The translations under genes were made by a program, and so were the position numbers. A DNA stretch of 64,000 bases. Origin: an uncultured Bacteroidales bacterium. GTDB taxonomy: Bacteria > Bacteroidota > Bacteroidia > Bacteroidales > Bacteroidaceae. A model generated the notes under the pieces. The model searched no databases. It had not been told where the DNA came from and saw only the letters and a program-made list of their open reading frames with translations. This document shows positions 1 to 9,370 of the stretch, piece by piece. The first letter of the stretch is position 1. Each line of letters starts with the position of its first letter. The DNA lies in the NCBI GenBank assembly GCA_902799685.1, contig CADCBO010000012.1:25937-89936 (forward strand), given 5' to 3'.

Positions 1-2307
1 CAGATAGCCAACATCCGTCTTAGCCGCGGCCCGTCCGAGGTGCGTCGCGTAAACCGTGACCGTCGCGTTAACGTTACTTACGCCATATCACAGAGTGAGG
101 ACCTTCCTAAGGATGTGCTTGATGACTATCATGACCAGATCGATGATATCATTGCCAATTACAACCTGCCGTCGGGACTGGCTCTTGAGGTACAGCGCGG
201 CGATGACTCCACCAGTGAGTTCAAGTTCCTGATACTGGCTGCCATCATATTGATATTCATGATATTGGCATCATCGTTCGAGTCGCTTACCACGCCTTTG
301 GTGCTGCTGTTCTCCATACCGCTGGCTGCAATAGGCTCATTGCTGGCTCTGCTGCTGTCGGGAAACAGTCTGATGAACGCCAATACCCTGACCGGATTCC
401 TGATCCTGCTTGGTGTGGTGGTCAACAACGGTATCATACTGATAGACTACTCAACTACATTGCGTCGCAGGGGCTACGGCCGCATGCGTGCAATCATGAC
501 AAGCGGATACTCCAGGCTAAGACCTATCTTCATAACCACCATCACCACCATTGTCACGCTTATCCCCATGGCTATGGGTGACAATGAGTATGCCGGTGCC
601 ATAGGTGCGCCGTTTGCATTGACGGTCATTGGCGGTCTGGCCTTCTCGGCCGTACTTACACTGCTGCTCATTCCCACGCTCTACATATCGTTCGAGAACA
701 TGAGGGCATGGTATAAGGGCCTGGGCCGCTACACCCATGTACTGCATGCAATACTGTTCGGTGTGGGCCTGCTGGTTATATTCACCACCGTGAGCGGAAT
801 ATTCAAGATACTTCTCTACATAATAGTACTGTGTCTTGCCGTTCCCGGAGTGACATATTTCATAAAGAGTTCGGTAAGGATTGCCCGCAAGGATATTGTC
901 AAGCCCGATGAGCCTATTGTGATAGAGGTGCGTAACCTGGTCAAGGTATATGACTGGTACAGCCTGTTCCTGCGTCAGTGGCGCAGCGGACTCAACATAC
1001 GCCGCCGTCTTGGGCTGGCACGCAGTTTCCGTCACGCTAAGGATTTTGTAAGCCTCTTATGGCAGGTAGTGGTTTTCGGATACACGGGTTATCTGGCAGG
1101 ATGGTATTTTGAGAAGGAGTTCTGGATACTGCTTACTACCATCATCACGCTGGCAGGAATAAACCATATCATCAAGGCCATACTTGAATATGTCACATAC
1201 AAATCCAAGCATGGCGCGCGCATTGCGGCAATACTTAAGAAGATCCTGTATTGGGCACTGCCCGCTTGCGCCTTGCTGTTCCTGAACACCCGGATTGAGA
1301 GCAAGGGATTCATGGTGTTCATTGCCGTAGTCTGGGTGCTGGGTCTCTTTATCCGCAAGACATCGGACTACCTCTATGACAACAACATAAACGTGGAACG
1401 TCTGGATGGTGAAACGGCCAAGCTTAGACGCGCATGGTTCCTGTTTGTGAAGAGCATTCCTATCATAGGCAAGCGCAAGAAACCCTTCAAGGCTTTGCGC
1501 GGCGTATCGTTCGAGATTCACAGCGGAATGTTCGGTCTGCTGGGTCCCAACGGAGCCGGTAAATCCACGTTCATGCGCATTGTGACCGGTATCCTGCGCC
1601 AGAGCTACGGAACGGTGTTCATCAACGGCATGGATACCCTCAAGTACAGGGAGGAGCTGCAGAGCCTTATAGGATTCCTGCCTCAGGAGTTCGGCATGTA
1701 CGAGTCCATGAGCGCATGGGATTTCCTTAATTATCAGGCAATCCTTAAGGGTATTACCGATGAGAAGGTGCGTAATGAGAGACTGGAGTACGTGCTTACA
1801 TCGGTACACATGTATGAGCAGCGCAACTCTGAGATAGGATCGTTCTCGGGCGGTATGAAGCAGCGTATAGGCATCGCGCTTATACTGCTTAACCTGCCGC
1901 GCATACTTGTGGTCGATGAGCCTACCGCAGGCCTTGACCCAAGGGAGCGTATCCGTTTCCGCAACCTGCTGGTAGAGTTGAGCCGTGACCGTATCGTGAT
2001 ATTCTCAACCCATATCATTGAGGATATAGCCAGTTCATGTAACCAGGTAGTGGTGATAGAGAGGGGCTCGCTCAAGTATTTTGGAGAGCCTAACGATATG
2101 GTTAACCTGGCCAAGGACAAGGTATGGCTGTTTGACATAGAGGCATCACGTCTGGGTGAACTTGACGAGAAGCTCATTGCCAACCATATCCAGGACGGCG
2201 ACAAGATAAAGGTGCGTTACATATCGCCCGTATGTCCGTGGCCGGGTGCCGAGCAGGCCGAGCCTAATCTTGAGGATGCATACCTGTGCCTATTGAAAAA
2301 CCTTTAA
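1..2307 (+). CDS. RND efflux permease fused to ABC ATPase (5' end outside window)
   Basis: The reading frame is open through the left edge, so only the C-terminal 768 residues are seen. Residues 1-235 are the end of an RND inner-membrane pump: a porter-domain tail, then a helix bundle with the typical FMILASSFES and GVVVNNGIILIDY segments. A second membrane region follows, then an ABC ATPase. The first ABC strand (VIEVRNLVKVY, about 307-317) is separated from the rest (KALRGVSFEI, about 497) by roughly 170 residues holding several hydrophobic helices. The ATPase has Walker A GPNGAGKS (515-522), signature SFSGG (about 614), Walker B ILVVDEPTAGLDP (about 634) and the switch His (STHIIED). All nucleotide-binding motifs are intact. 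The permease at 2321 follows after 13 bases and is the likely ABC partner. The substrate is unknown. Proton-driven and ATP-driven modules in one chain are unusual. Confidence 0.85.
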   Translation, partial: QIANIRLSRGPSEVRRVNRDRRVNVTYAISQSEDLPKDVLDDYHDQIDDIIANYNLPSGLALEVQRGDDSTSEFKFLILAAIILIFMILASSFESLTTPLVLLFSIPLAAIGSLLALLLSGNSLMNANTLTGFLILLGVVVNNGIILIDYSTTLRRRGYGRMRAIMTSGYSRLRPIFITTITTIVTLIPMAMGDNEYAGAIGAPFALTVIGGLAFSAVLTLLLIPTLYISFENMRAWYKGLGRYTHVLHAILFGVGLLVIFTTVSGIFKILLYIIVLCLAVPGVTYFIKSSVRIARKDIVKPDEPIVIEVRNLVKVYDWYSLFLRQWRSGLNIRRRLGLARSFRHAKDFVSLLWQVVVFGYTGYLAGWYFEKEFWILLTTIITLAGINHIIKAILEYVTYKSKHGARIAAILKKILYWALPACALLFLNTRIESKGFMVFIAVVWVLGLFIRKTSDYLYDNNINVERLDGETAKLRRAWFLFVKSIPIIGKRKKPFKALRGVSFEIHSGMFGLLGPNGAGKSTFMRIVTGILRQSYGTVFINGMDTLKYREELQSLIGFLPQEFGMYESMSAWDFLNYQAILKGITDEKVRNERLEYVLTSVHMYEQRNSEIGSFSGGMKQRIGIALILLNLPRILVVDEPTAGLDPRERIRFRNLLVELSRDRIVIFSTHIIEDIASSCNQVVVIERGSLKYFGEPNDMVNLAKDKVWLFDIEASRLGELDEKLIANHIQDGDKIKVRYISPVCPWPGAEQAEPNLEDAYLCLLKNL

Positions 2308-2320
2308 AAGAAGTTGAACT

Positions 2321-3037
2321 ATGTCAGTATTACAGACTACAAAATCTTTCGGCAAGTTGTGTATGTACAACATGAGGATAATCTTTGCCGGCAAGTTCAT
2401 CTGGTTCCTGCTGGTAGGACTGGCCCTGTTCTTCTTCCTTATGTTCAGTGCTGCGGCAAGAGGAACGGAGTTGAGTCATGGAATGGTCTATAGCCAGCTT
2501 ATCATACCCGGATTGCTGCTGGTGTTCTATCCGTCATGTTTCGGCATCCAGAATGACGCCGACCACCGCATACTGGAGCTCCTTTTCGGCATACCCAACT
2601 ACATGTACAAGGTATGGCTGTTCCGCCTGGTCATGATTTACGTTGAGGTGTATCTTATACTTGTGGTCTATGCCTTCCTGGCCAGGATACTGCTCTATCC
2701 TGTTCAGCCGTTCAGTATGGCGGCACAGCTCATGATTCCGGTCATCCTGTTCGGTAACCTGGCGTTCCTGTACTCCACGCTCATACGCAACGGAAACGCC
2801 GCTGCCGTACTCTCCGTTCTCACAGTGATACTGGCGCTGATACTGGGTAATGTTCAGTTGGTGGAGAACAAGGTCTGGGATGTGACCATAAACCCCTATG
2901 AGGAGCCCGAGAACATCAACGCAGCCATCTGGAGCGTGATTCTGCTCAAGAACCGCATCATGATGGTTGTGGCAGCCATCATATTCCTGATGTCGGGTTT
3001 GCTGGGACTTCAGAACCGCGGCAAGTTCTTGAATTGA
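2321..3037 (+). CDS. ABC-2 type transporter permease
   Basis: This 238-residue protein has about six hydrophobic helices and the organisation of ABC-2 permeases: a first helix near residue 25-45, a second near 60-80, then four closely spaced helices, with the last ending just before the C-terminal sequence LGLQNRGKFLN. It begins 13 bases after the RND/ABC fusion gene, so it probably forms the membrane partner of that ATPase. No ATP-binding or catalytic motif is present. The substrate cannot be told from the sequence. The stop codon lies directly against the palindromic repeat element at 3038. Confidence 0.75.
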   Translation: MSVLQTTKSFGKLCMYNMRIIFAGKFIWFLLVGLALFFFLMFSAAARGTELSHGMVYSQLIIPGLLLVFYPSCFGIQNDADHRILELLFGIPNYMYKVWLFRLVMIYVEVYLILVVYAFLARILLYPVQPFSMAAQLMIPVILFGNLAFLYSTLIRNGNAAAVLSVLTVILALILGNVQLVENKVWDVTINPYEEPENINAAIWSVILLKNRIMMVVAAIIFLMSGLLGLQNRGKFLN

Positions 3038-3305
3038 GCAATTGGGGTCAGACCCCTTTTGCACATTTTTTATGGGGAACTTATTGGGGTATCAGTATCT
3101 GAAACTACGCGCTTCGCGCTATCCCTCCCATCCTTAATAAGACGCTCTGAAAGGCATGAGTAAACTCCTACCTTCCAGAGCATCTTCTTAAGCACGGGCC
3201 CCTCCCTCTAACACGCCGAGGGTGGCGATGGTTTCCGATACCGATACCCCAAAAAGTTCCGTGCACCCATGAAAAAGTGTGCAAAAGGGGGCTGTTCCCA
3301 ATTGC
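3038..3305. repeat. Palindromic intergenic repeat element, copy A
   Basis: The ends form a 28-bp inverted repeat (3038-3065 and 3278-3305) with 25 of 28 positions matching. A second inverted pair (TTGGGGTATC and its complement) lies inside. The interior holds CTGAAACTACGCGCTTCG and GGGCCCCTCCC, which recur in the elements at 41877-42104 and 43999-44171. No open frame of its own is convincing. It sits between the ABC permease stop and the convergent BspA gene. I infer a non-autonomous palindromic element of the REP/MITE kind. Confidence 0.75.
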
Positions 3306-3313
3306 ACCGATAC

Positions 3314-6181
3314 CTACTTCATGAATATCTTTACTGCCTTGCCGTCTTCCGTACGCAGTATGTTCATTCCACGCTTAGCATTGTCCAGACGCTGGCCGTT
3401 CATGTTGAACCATGCACCATTGTCAATGGCAGCTTTGCCGTCAATGCGGATATCATTTACGGCATCTTCAATATTGAAGAACTCATTCCATGCGTATGCC
3501 GCTTTATAGAGGTCTATGCTTTGAGTAGGAACAGAAAGGATACATGTATTCTTATTCACACCATAGAATACCTTGCTGGCGCAGGTGGGAGGTATCTCAT
3601 TAAGGCTGTAAATCGTTTTCAGATTCTTACATCCCTCAAACTCACTGGTCTGAAGATTATTTACCAGCCTGCCTATAGTAGCTGTCTTCATGGTGGTAAA
3701 TCCACGGAACGGACGGCCACCACTGATGTAGTTACGGCCCAGATAGACGTTATCAAGAGGACAAGCGTTGAAGATGCAGTATCCGGCGTAGTCCCATAGC
3801 TTGATCGGGGTCTCGCTGTCATCAAACCTCACGTTCTTAAGACCGGCATCCGAAAATGCCCATGCGCCTATAGTGTCAACGCTGGCAGGAATGGTGATGC
3901 TCTCCAGGTCGCTGCAGTAACGGAAGGCCTCACCGCCTATCTGATATACATGCGATGGGATGTTGATTACGCTCAAGCTGTCACAACGGTAGAAGGCATA
4001 ATCGCCTATTCTAAGTACGGATTCCGGAAGTCTTATGGAAGCAAGAGTGTCGCAATGCTCAAAGGCGGAATTGCCGATTTCAGAAATGTTGGCACCCAGC
4101 ATCACGATGCGCAGGCCCTGGCTATTCTTGAACTCCTCGGTCTGCAAAGTGGTTACCATATCGCTCACAATCACGTTCTTCAAAGTGGGGAAACCACGGA
4201 ACGGACGGCCGCCGCTGATGTAGTTGCGACCCAGATAGACTGTCTCAAGAGGGCTACTGCTGAATATGCAGTATCCGGCATAGTCCCATAACTTGATCTT
4301 AGCCTCACCGTCTGCAAACTTCACGTTCTTAAGGCCACTGTTGCAGAATGCCCATGCGCCTATGGTATCAACACTGGCAGGAATGGTGATGGTTTCAAGG
4401 TCGCTGCAGTAACGGAAGGCCTCACCACCTATCTGATATACATGCGATGGGATGTTGATGAAGCTAAGGGTATCGCAGTGGTAGAAGGCATAATCACCTA
4501 TGCGGAGCACAGACTCAGGCAGAGTTATGGCATATAGTGTATTGCAATTATAGAATGCCGACTTGCCTATCTCTGCAATGTTAGCACCAAGGCGAACGTT
4601 GCGTAATCCATAGCTGTCCATGAACTCCTCGCTCTGCAATGAGTTTACCATGTCGCTTACGGTAACGGTCTGCAGGGTGCTGAATCCACGGAACGGACGG
4701 CCGCCGCTGATGTAGTTACGGCCCAGATAAACTGTCTCAAGAGGACTGCTGCTGAATATGCAGTATCCGGCATAGTCCCAAAGCCTTACAGGTCTGTCGC
4801 TGTCATCAAACCTGACGTTCTTAAGGCCACTGTTGCAGAATGCCCATGCGCCTATGGTGTCAACACTGGCAGGGATGACTATGTTCTCAAGACCATGGCA
4901 GTAACGGAAGGCTTCACCGCCTATTTGGAAAACCTTGGAAGGGATGTTGACGAAGCTAAGGGTGTCGCAGTGGTAGAAGGCATAATCTCCTATGCGGAGC
5001 ACTGATTCAGGCAGAGTTATGGCATAAAGAGAGTCACAATTATAGAATGCCGACTTGCCTATCTCGGCGATATTTTCGCCAAGTCTGACGTCACGTAACC
5101 CATAGCTATCCTTGAACTCCTCAGTCTGCAATGAGTTTACCATGTCGCTTACGGTAACAGTCTGCAAGGTGCTGAATCCACGGAACGGACGGCCGCCGCT
5201 GATGTAGTTACGGCCCAGATAGACGGTCTCAAGAGGACTGCTGCTGAATATGCAGTACCCGGCGTAGTCCCATAACTTAATCGGAGTCTCGCCATCCTCA
5301 AACATCACGTTCTTAAGACCAGCGTTGCAGAATGCCCATGCACCTATGGTGTCAACGCTGGCCGGAATGGAAATATCTTCAAGGTCGCGGCAATAACGGA
5401 ATGCCTCACCGCCTATCCGGGAAACATGAGAAGGGATGTTGATCAAGCTAAGGGTGTCGCAGTGGTAGAAGGCATAATCACCTATGCCAAGAACAGATTC
5501 GGGAAGAATTATTGCGTACAGAGAGTCGCAATTATAGAATGCTGACTTGCCTATCTCAGCGATATTTTCGCCAAGGCTGACGTCACGTAATCCATAGCTG
5601 TCCCTGAACTCCTCAGTCTGCAATGAGTTTACCATGTCGCTTACGGTAACGGTCTGAAGAGTGCTGAATCCACGGAACGGACGGCCGCCGCTGATATAGT
5701 TGCGACCCAGATAGACGGTCTCAAGAGGACTGCTGCTGAAAATGCAGTATCCGGCATAGTCCCATAACTTGATCGGGGTCTCGCTGTCATCGAACCTCAC
5801 GTTCTTAAGGCCACTGTTGCTAAATGCCCATGCGCCAATGGTGTCAACGCTGGCAGGAATGGTAATACTTTCAAGACTACTACAGTAACGGAAGGCCTCG
5901 CCGCCAATAAATTTTACGTTTTCTCCGATAACCACCGAAGTTACACGACAGCCATAAAAAGCAGAAGGAGCGATACCGGTAACGTTGTACTCGACACCGT
6001 TAATGGTCACCACATCAGGAATCACGATATCTCCGCTGTAGGAAACACGGTTTCCGTTAACATCTTTATTAGATACCCACAAGCCACCGCCCACTTGGGA
6101 AGTGTATTGCAGCACATTGCCCTGAGCCCATGCCGTGAGGGCTGCAGAAAACAGACACAAAGAAAACAGGATCCTTTTCAT
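3314..6181 (-). CDS. BspA-like leucine-rich repeat surface protein
   Basis: The protein of about 955 residues starts with a signal peptide (MKRILFSLCLFSAALTAWAQ). I chose the Met at 6181 rather than an upstream codon because the signal peptide begins there and a TAnnTTTG promoter lies 47 bases upstream. The body consists of LRR_5 units of about 23 residues with the pattern I-x-x-x-A-F-x-x-C-x-x-L-x-x-I-x-I-P. They are arranged in larger 164-residue blocks repeated almost exactly. The C-terminus (about 90 residues, with WFNMNGQRLDN) resembles the end of Bacteroidetes secreted proteins that end in a sorting-type tail. BspA-like proteins are known for adhesion and host or matrix binding. The ligand is unknown. 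It stands alone on the minus strand. Confidence 0.85.
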   Translation of the reverse strand: MKRILFSLCLFSAALTAWAQGNVLQYTSQVGGGLWVSNKDVNGNRVSYSGDIVIPDVVTINGVEYNVTGIAPSAFYGCRVTSVVIGENVKFIGGEAFRYCSSLESITIPASVDTIGAWAFSNSGLKNVRFDDSETPIKLWDYAGYCIFSSSPLETVYLGRNYISGGRPFRGFSTLQTVTVSDMVNSLQTEEFRDSYGLRDVSLGENIAEIGKSAFYNCDSLYAIILPESVLGIGDYAFYHCDTLSLINIPSHVSRIGGEAFRYCRDLEDISIPASVDTIGAWAFCNAGLKNVMFEDGETPIKLWDYAGYCIFSSSPLETVYLGRNYISGGRPFRGFSTLQTVTVSDMVNSLQTEEFKDSYGLRDVRLGENIAEIGKSAFYNCDSLYAITLPESVLRIGDYAFYHCDTLSFVNIPSKVFQIGGEAFRYCHGLENIVIPASVDTIGAWAFCNSGLKNVRFDDSDRPVRLWDYAGYCIFSSSPLETVYLGRNYISGGRPFRGFSTLQTVTVSDMVNSLQSEEFMDSYGLRNVRLGANIAEIGKSAFYNCNTLYAITLPESVLRIGDYAFYHCDTLSFINIPSHVYQIGGEAFRYCSDLETITIPASVDTIGAWAFCNSGLKNVKFADGEAKIKLWDYAGYCIFSSSPLETVYLGRNYISGGRPFRGFPTLKNVIVSDMVTTLQTEEFKNSQGLRIVMLGANISEIGNSAFEHCDTLASIRLPESVLRIGDYAFYRCDSLSVINIPSHVYQIGGEAFRYCSDLESITIPASVDTIGAWAFSDAGLKNVRFDDSETPIKLWDYAGYCIFNACPLDNVYLGRNYISGGRPFRGFTTMKTATIGRLVNNLQTSEFEGCKNLKTIYSLNEIPPTCASKVFYGVNKNTCILSVPTQSIDLYKAAYAWNEFFNIEDAVNDIRIDGKAAIDNGAWFNMNGQRLDNAKRGMNILRTEDGKAVKIFMK
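3700..5905. repeat. 492-bp tandem repeat inside the BspA-like gene
   Basis: The landmark CCACGGAACGGACGGCC occurs at 3702, 4194, 4686, 5178 and 5670, exactly 492 bases apart each time. The period is therefore 164 codons and keeps frame. Copies differ at scattered positions. About four and a half units are present. Such an array can expand or contract by recombination and would change protein length in steps of 164 residues. Confidence 0.95.
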
Positions 6182-6227
6182 AATATGTTTAATTAGGTTA
6201 TTCTGAATCAATTACATTAAATCGTGT

Positions 6228-6235
6228 CAAAAATA
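6228..6235 (-). promoter_or_regulatory. -7 promoter element for the BspA-like gene
   Basis: The minus strand reads TATTTTTG, matching the Bacteroidetes sigma-factor -7 consensus TAnnTTTG. It lies 47 bases upstream of the chosen ATG in an AT-rich leader. No clear -33 TTTG was assigned. Confidence 0.6.
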
Positions 6236-6276
6236 ATCCTTTTATTTATAAAAAGAAAATTAAGCCTTTTATTTGT

Positions 6277-7815
6277 TTATTTCCAAAAAAAACCGCGTTC
6301 TCTTTTTATCAGTTCGCGGAATTCGTCCGCTCCTTCCACGTAGGATGGAACCTCATCCATCAATTTTCGGGCTTTTGGCTTATCTTGGGAAATACCTTCG
6401 CCATAATATAGCATATGCGCCACAAAAAAAGTACAATAGTCATCACCTTTCTGCCGCCCAAGGTCAAAATATCTGAAGGCTTCCGGAAGGTTCTGGACGC
6501 ATCCGTTACCGTTATAATATTTCTTACCGACCATGAACATGCAGAACATATCTCCGTATTCGGCTCCCTTCAGATAATAAGACATAGCTTTCTCAAGGTC
6601 CTTTTTATAATATAAGCCATCCTGATACATATTTCCCAGATATAAGCATGCCTCATAGCCTCCTCTGTTATCACAGCATTTCATGAACCAGTATGCCGCC
6701 CGTTTGTAATCATTCTCCCTGTCATCCCTTAATATCTTTCCTAAATACAACATCTCGCCAAGCATGTACTGGCAGTAGTAATAGCCATGCACTGCTCCGT
6801 AAAGGTAATAATACCCAGCTTTACCCCAAGCTTCAAAAGTATCCATCTCCCAGTCTGACTCTTCAGAAAACTCTGGTTCCTCAGAACCCTCTGATTCCAA
6901 ATAAAGGTCCCCAAGATAAGCTGCCCCTCTTACAAATCCCATCACCCCGACTTTCCATTCCAGTTTGTTTATTCTTTTGGCATAACTCAAGTTATCATTG
7001 TTTGAATCTGCTATCACCTTATTGAGTTCCTCCGTAATCTTGGCCGTTTCCTGGCTTGCAGGGAAAAGCAAGCGTACCTCATTTTCATATCCATCCTGGC
7101 ATGCCGCAGCCAGGCAGTATGTTGCCCTCTCAAAGTCCTTTCTATTAAACGCTGCTTTTCCACGCTCAAATAGTATCCTGCCATTAACTGATTTGTCCGG
7201 CAGCCATTGTGGCAGTTCACAATATGCCGGGAAAACATCTCTTTTCAGTAGTATCTTTACATTCTTTATAGCATCAGGATAACCAGTGGAAGCTGCCCGT
7301 AGAAGCCATAACTCCCCCTCTTCACGGTTGCGGGGAATACCTTCATCCGGATAACCATTCCAAAGGAATACTCCCAGATTCATCATCTGATAATCAATCC
7401 CGCCTTCGGCTGCCTGTTTGCACCAGGGAAAAGCCATCCTATAATTCTTTTCATAACTACTGTTTCCAAAAATATAATTATTTCCCATTATTGCGCTCTT
7501 CTCTGCATCGTAACTGCCGAAATGATTCATAAGGAATTCCTCAGCAAATTTACTCTCTTTGACGCCAAGTTTCTTGCAGCGTCTCATCCAGTACTGACAG
7601 AGCGGATGATCCTTGGGGAGTCCACGGCCTCCCTCGTAATATAAATTACCCAATTCGTACATGGCTGGATGATAACCTCTGAACGCTGCATAATGCAGAT
7701 AGTAGGGAACTAAAAAGGGTGACATGCCGTTCTGGTATTCTGCATAAGCATCCTCGGCAGTCATATTAACCTCTACATAAGGGTCTCTTGCAAAAACAAT
7801 GTCAAGGCAACTCAT
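6277..7815 (-). CDS. Sel1-like repeat protein
   Basis: The 512-residue protein has no signal peptide. It contains many Sel1/TPR-like units of about 36 residues with the A-x-x-x-L-G-x-x-Y-x-x-G pattern, for example YELGNLYYEGGRGLPKD near residue 54, LYLGNMYQDGLYYKKD near 395 and FMVGKKYYNGNGCVQN near 430. Repeats fill both ends. The middle (about 200-310) is less regular and acidic (EGSEEPEFSEESDWE). Sel1 proteins usually scaffold protein contacts, and nothing here tells the partner. It is divergent from the kinase gene at 7925, and the two promoters lie almost back to back. Confidence 0.8.
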   Translation of the reverse strand: MSCLDIVFARDPYVEVNMTAEDAYAEYQNGMSPFLVPYYLHYAAFRGYHPAMYELGNLYYEGGRGLPKDHPLCQYWMRRCKKLGVKESKFAEEFLMNHFGSYDAEKSAIMGNNYIFGNSSYEKNYRMAFPWCKQAAEGGIDYQMMNLGVFLWNGYPDEGIPRNREEGELWLLRAASTGYPDAIKNVKILLKRDVFPAYCELPQWLPDKSVNGRILFERGKAAFNRKDFERATYCLAAACQDGYENEVRLLFPASQETAKITEELNKVIADSNNDNLSYAKRINKLEWKVGVMGFVRGAAYLGDLYLESEGSEEPEFSEESDWEMDTFEAWGKAGYYYLYGAVHGYYYCQYMLGEMLYLGKILRDDRENDYKRAAYWFMKCCDNRGGYEACLYLGNMYQDGLYYKKDLEKAMSYYLKGAEYGDMFCMFMVGKKYYNGNGCVQNLPEAFRYFDLGRQKGDDYCTFFVAHMLYYGEGISQDKPKARKLMDEVPSYVEGADEFRELIKRERGFFWK

Positions 7816-7858
7816 AGGATTTCACGTGTTTAATAAGACGTTTTATATAGTGTATTTG

Positions 7859-7866
7859 CAAATATA
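7859..7866 (-). promoter_or_regulatory. -7 promoter element for the Sel1 gene
   Basis: The minus strand reads TATATTTG, a match to TAnnTTTG, 43 bases before the start codon of the Sel1 gene. It overlaps the perfect palindrome TATTTGCAAATA (7853-7864). Confidence 0.55.
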
Positions 7867-7868
7867 TC

Positions 7869-7876
7869 TATCTTTG
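7869..7876 (+). promoter_or_regulatory. -7 promoter element for the kinase/RapZ gene
   Basis: TATCTTTG matches TAnnTTTG and lies 48 bases upstream of the ATG at 7925. It is two bases from the divergent element at 7859-7866, so the two promoters probably interfere with each other or share control. Confidence 0.6.
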
Positions 7877-7924
7877 TCTTAATTTGCAATATGTATAAGA
7901 AAGAGATTGCCCAATGCTCCTGAT

Positions 7925-9370
7925 ATGAATGAGGAATTGAAACAACAGGTGGTGAGGTATGCCGGCGGGGAACCTGAGTCTGCCGTGAGACTTACTGCGG
8001 CGGGGTCCAACCGTGTCTATTATCGCTTTTGTTTGGCCGATGGACGCACCGTTGTGGGCGTGGAGGGTACCAATCCTGATGAGAACAAGGCGTTCCTGGT
8101 GATTGGGCGGCATCTGCGTGAGGCGGGGCTGCCTGTGCCGGAGATACTGGCTGTATCGGACAGCGGTATGTGCTATCTGGTGCAGGACCTGGGCGATAAG
8201 GCGCTGTTTGACCTGATGGAGAGTGCGCGTGAGAGCGGTACTTACAGCGCGGAGCAGATAGGCTTGCTTGAGAAGGTGATGCGACTGCTGCCGGACATTC
8301 AGTTCAAGGGTGGTGACGGCATGGATTACAGCGTTTGTTTCCCGTGCCAGTCGTTTGACCGCCGCAGCATATTCTGGGACCTGAACTATTTCAAGTACAG
8401 TTTCCTTAAGGCAACCGGACTGGAGTTTCACGAGGCAAAGTTGGAGGATGATTTTGATAGGCTGGCTTCCGTGCTTCTGGCCGATGCTCCGTACAACACG
8501 TTCATGTACCGCGATTTCCAGGCACGCAACGTGATGGTAAAGGACGGTGAGCCTTGGCTTATAGACTTTCAGGGAGGACGCCGGGGTCCGGTGGAGTATG
8601 ATGTGGCATCGTTCCTGTGGCAGGCCCGTGCGGCTTATCCTGCCCAATTGCGTGAACATCTCATTGATACATATATAGAATCGCTGGACCGTTACCGCAA
8701 GACAGAGGGCGATTCGTTCCGCCGTGGGCTGATGCACTTTGTGCTGTTCCGCACGCTCCAGGTGCTGGGCGCATACGGGTTCCGAGGGTATTTTGAGCGC
8801 AAGCAGCATTTCCTGCAGAGCATCCCGGCAGCAATAGGCAATCTAAAGGACCTGCTTGATGCAGGAGTGGGAGAGAGAGATTATCCTTATCTGGTCAGTG
8901 TGTTGCGCCAACTTGTGGAACTGCCGCAGTTTGCGCCTGCGTCTGTGCCTGCCGACGGCAAGCTTACCGTGCGCGTAATGAGTTTCAGCTACCGCAAGGG
9001 TGGCATACCGGAAGACAACAGCGGTAATGGTGGCGGGTTTGTGTTTGACTGCCGCGCCATGCATAATCCCGGCCGCTATGAGCAGTACAAGGGCATAACC
9101 GGAGCTGATGCGCCGGTCATTGAGTTCCTGGAGGCACATGGTGAGGTTCAGCAATATCTGGAGCATGTGTACGGACTTGTGGATCCGGCTGTACAGAATT
9201 ACGTGGAGCGCGGATTCCTGAACCTGATGGTGGCGTTTGGCTGCACCGGCGGTCAGCACCGTTCGCTCTATTGCGCCAACCATCTGGCTGAACACCTTAA
9301 ACAGAAGTTTGGCCATAAGATTCATATTGTGCTGGAGCACCGCGAACAGAAAACACGTAAGGAGCTATGA
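7925..9370 (+). CDS. AmgK-like aminoglycoside-type kinase fused to RapZ C-terminal domain
   Basis: The N-terminal ~330 residues are an APH-type sugar kinase. They have a Brenner motif variant (YRDFQARNVMV), the metal-binding LIDFQGG segment, and the PVEYDVASFLW helix typical of AmgK/choline-kinase relatives. The last ~140 residues match the RapZ C-terminal domain (VMSFSYRKGGIPED, FDCRAMHNPGRY, FGCTGGQHRS). AmgK phosphorylates MurNAc or GlcNAc at C1 in cell-wall recycling. The next gene, overlapping by ATGA, encodes the matching MurU-like uridylyltransferase, so a recycling route to UDP-MurNAc or a similar sugar nucleotide is likely. I took ATG 7925 as start because an earlier TTG (7907) has no support and the promoter lies at 7869. 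The role of the RapZ domain here is unknown; in enterobacteria it senses glucosamine-6-phosphate. Confidence 0.85.
   Translation: MNEELKQQVVRYAGGEPESAVRLTAAGSNRVYYRFCLADGRTVVGVEGTNPDENKAFLVIGRHLREAGLPVPEILAVSDSGMCYLVQDLGDKALFDLMESARESGTYSAEQIGLLEKVMRLLPDIQFKGGDGMDYSVCFPCQSFDRRSIFWDLNYFKYSFLKATGLEFHEAKLEDDFDRLASVLLADAPYNTFMYRDFQARNVMVKDGEPWLIDFQGGRRGPVEYDVASFLWQARAAYPAQLREHLIDTYIESLDRYRKTEGDSFRRGLMHFVLFRTLQVLGAYGFRGYFERKQHFLQSIPAAIGNLKDLLDAGVGERDYPYLVSVLRQLVELPQFAPASVPADGKLTVRVMSFSYRKGGIPEDNSGNGGGFVFDCRAMHNPGRYEQYKGITGADAPVIEFLEAHGEVQQYLEHVYGLVDPAVQNYVERGFLNLMVAFGCTGGQHRSLYCANHLAEHLKQKFGHKIHIVLEHREQKTRKEL

Noticed and set aside
517-1809. Long minus-strand open frames opposite the RND/ABC gene
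   Set aside because: They are antisense shadows of a strongly conserved coding frame, with Cys- and His-rich nonsense composition.
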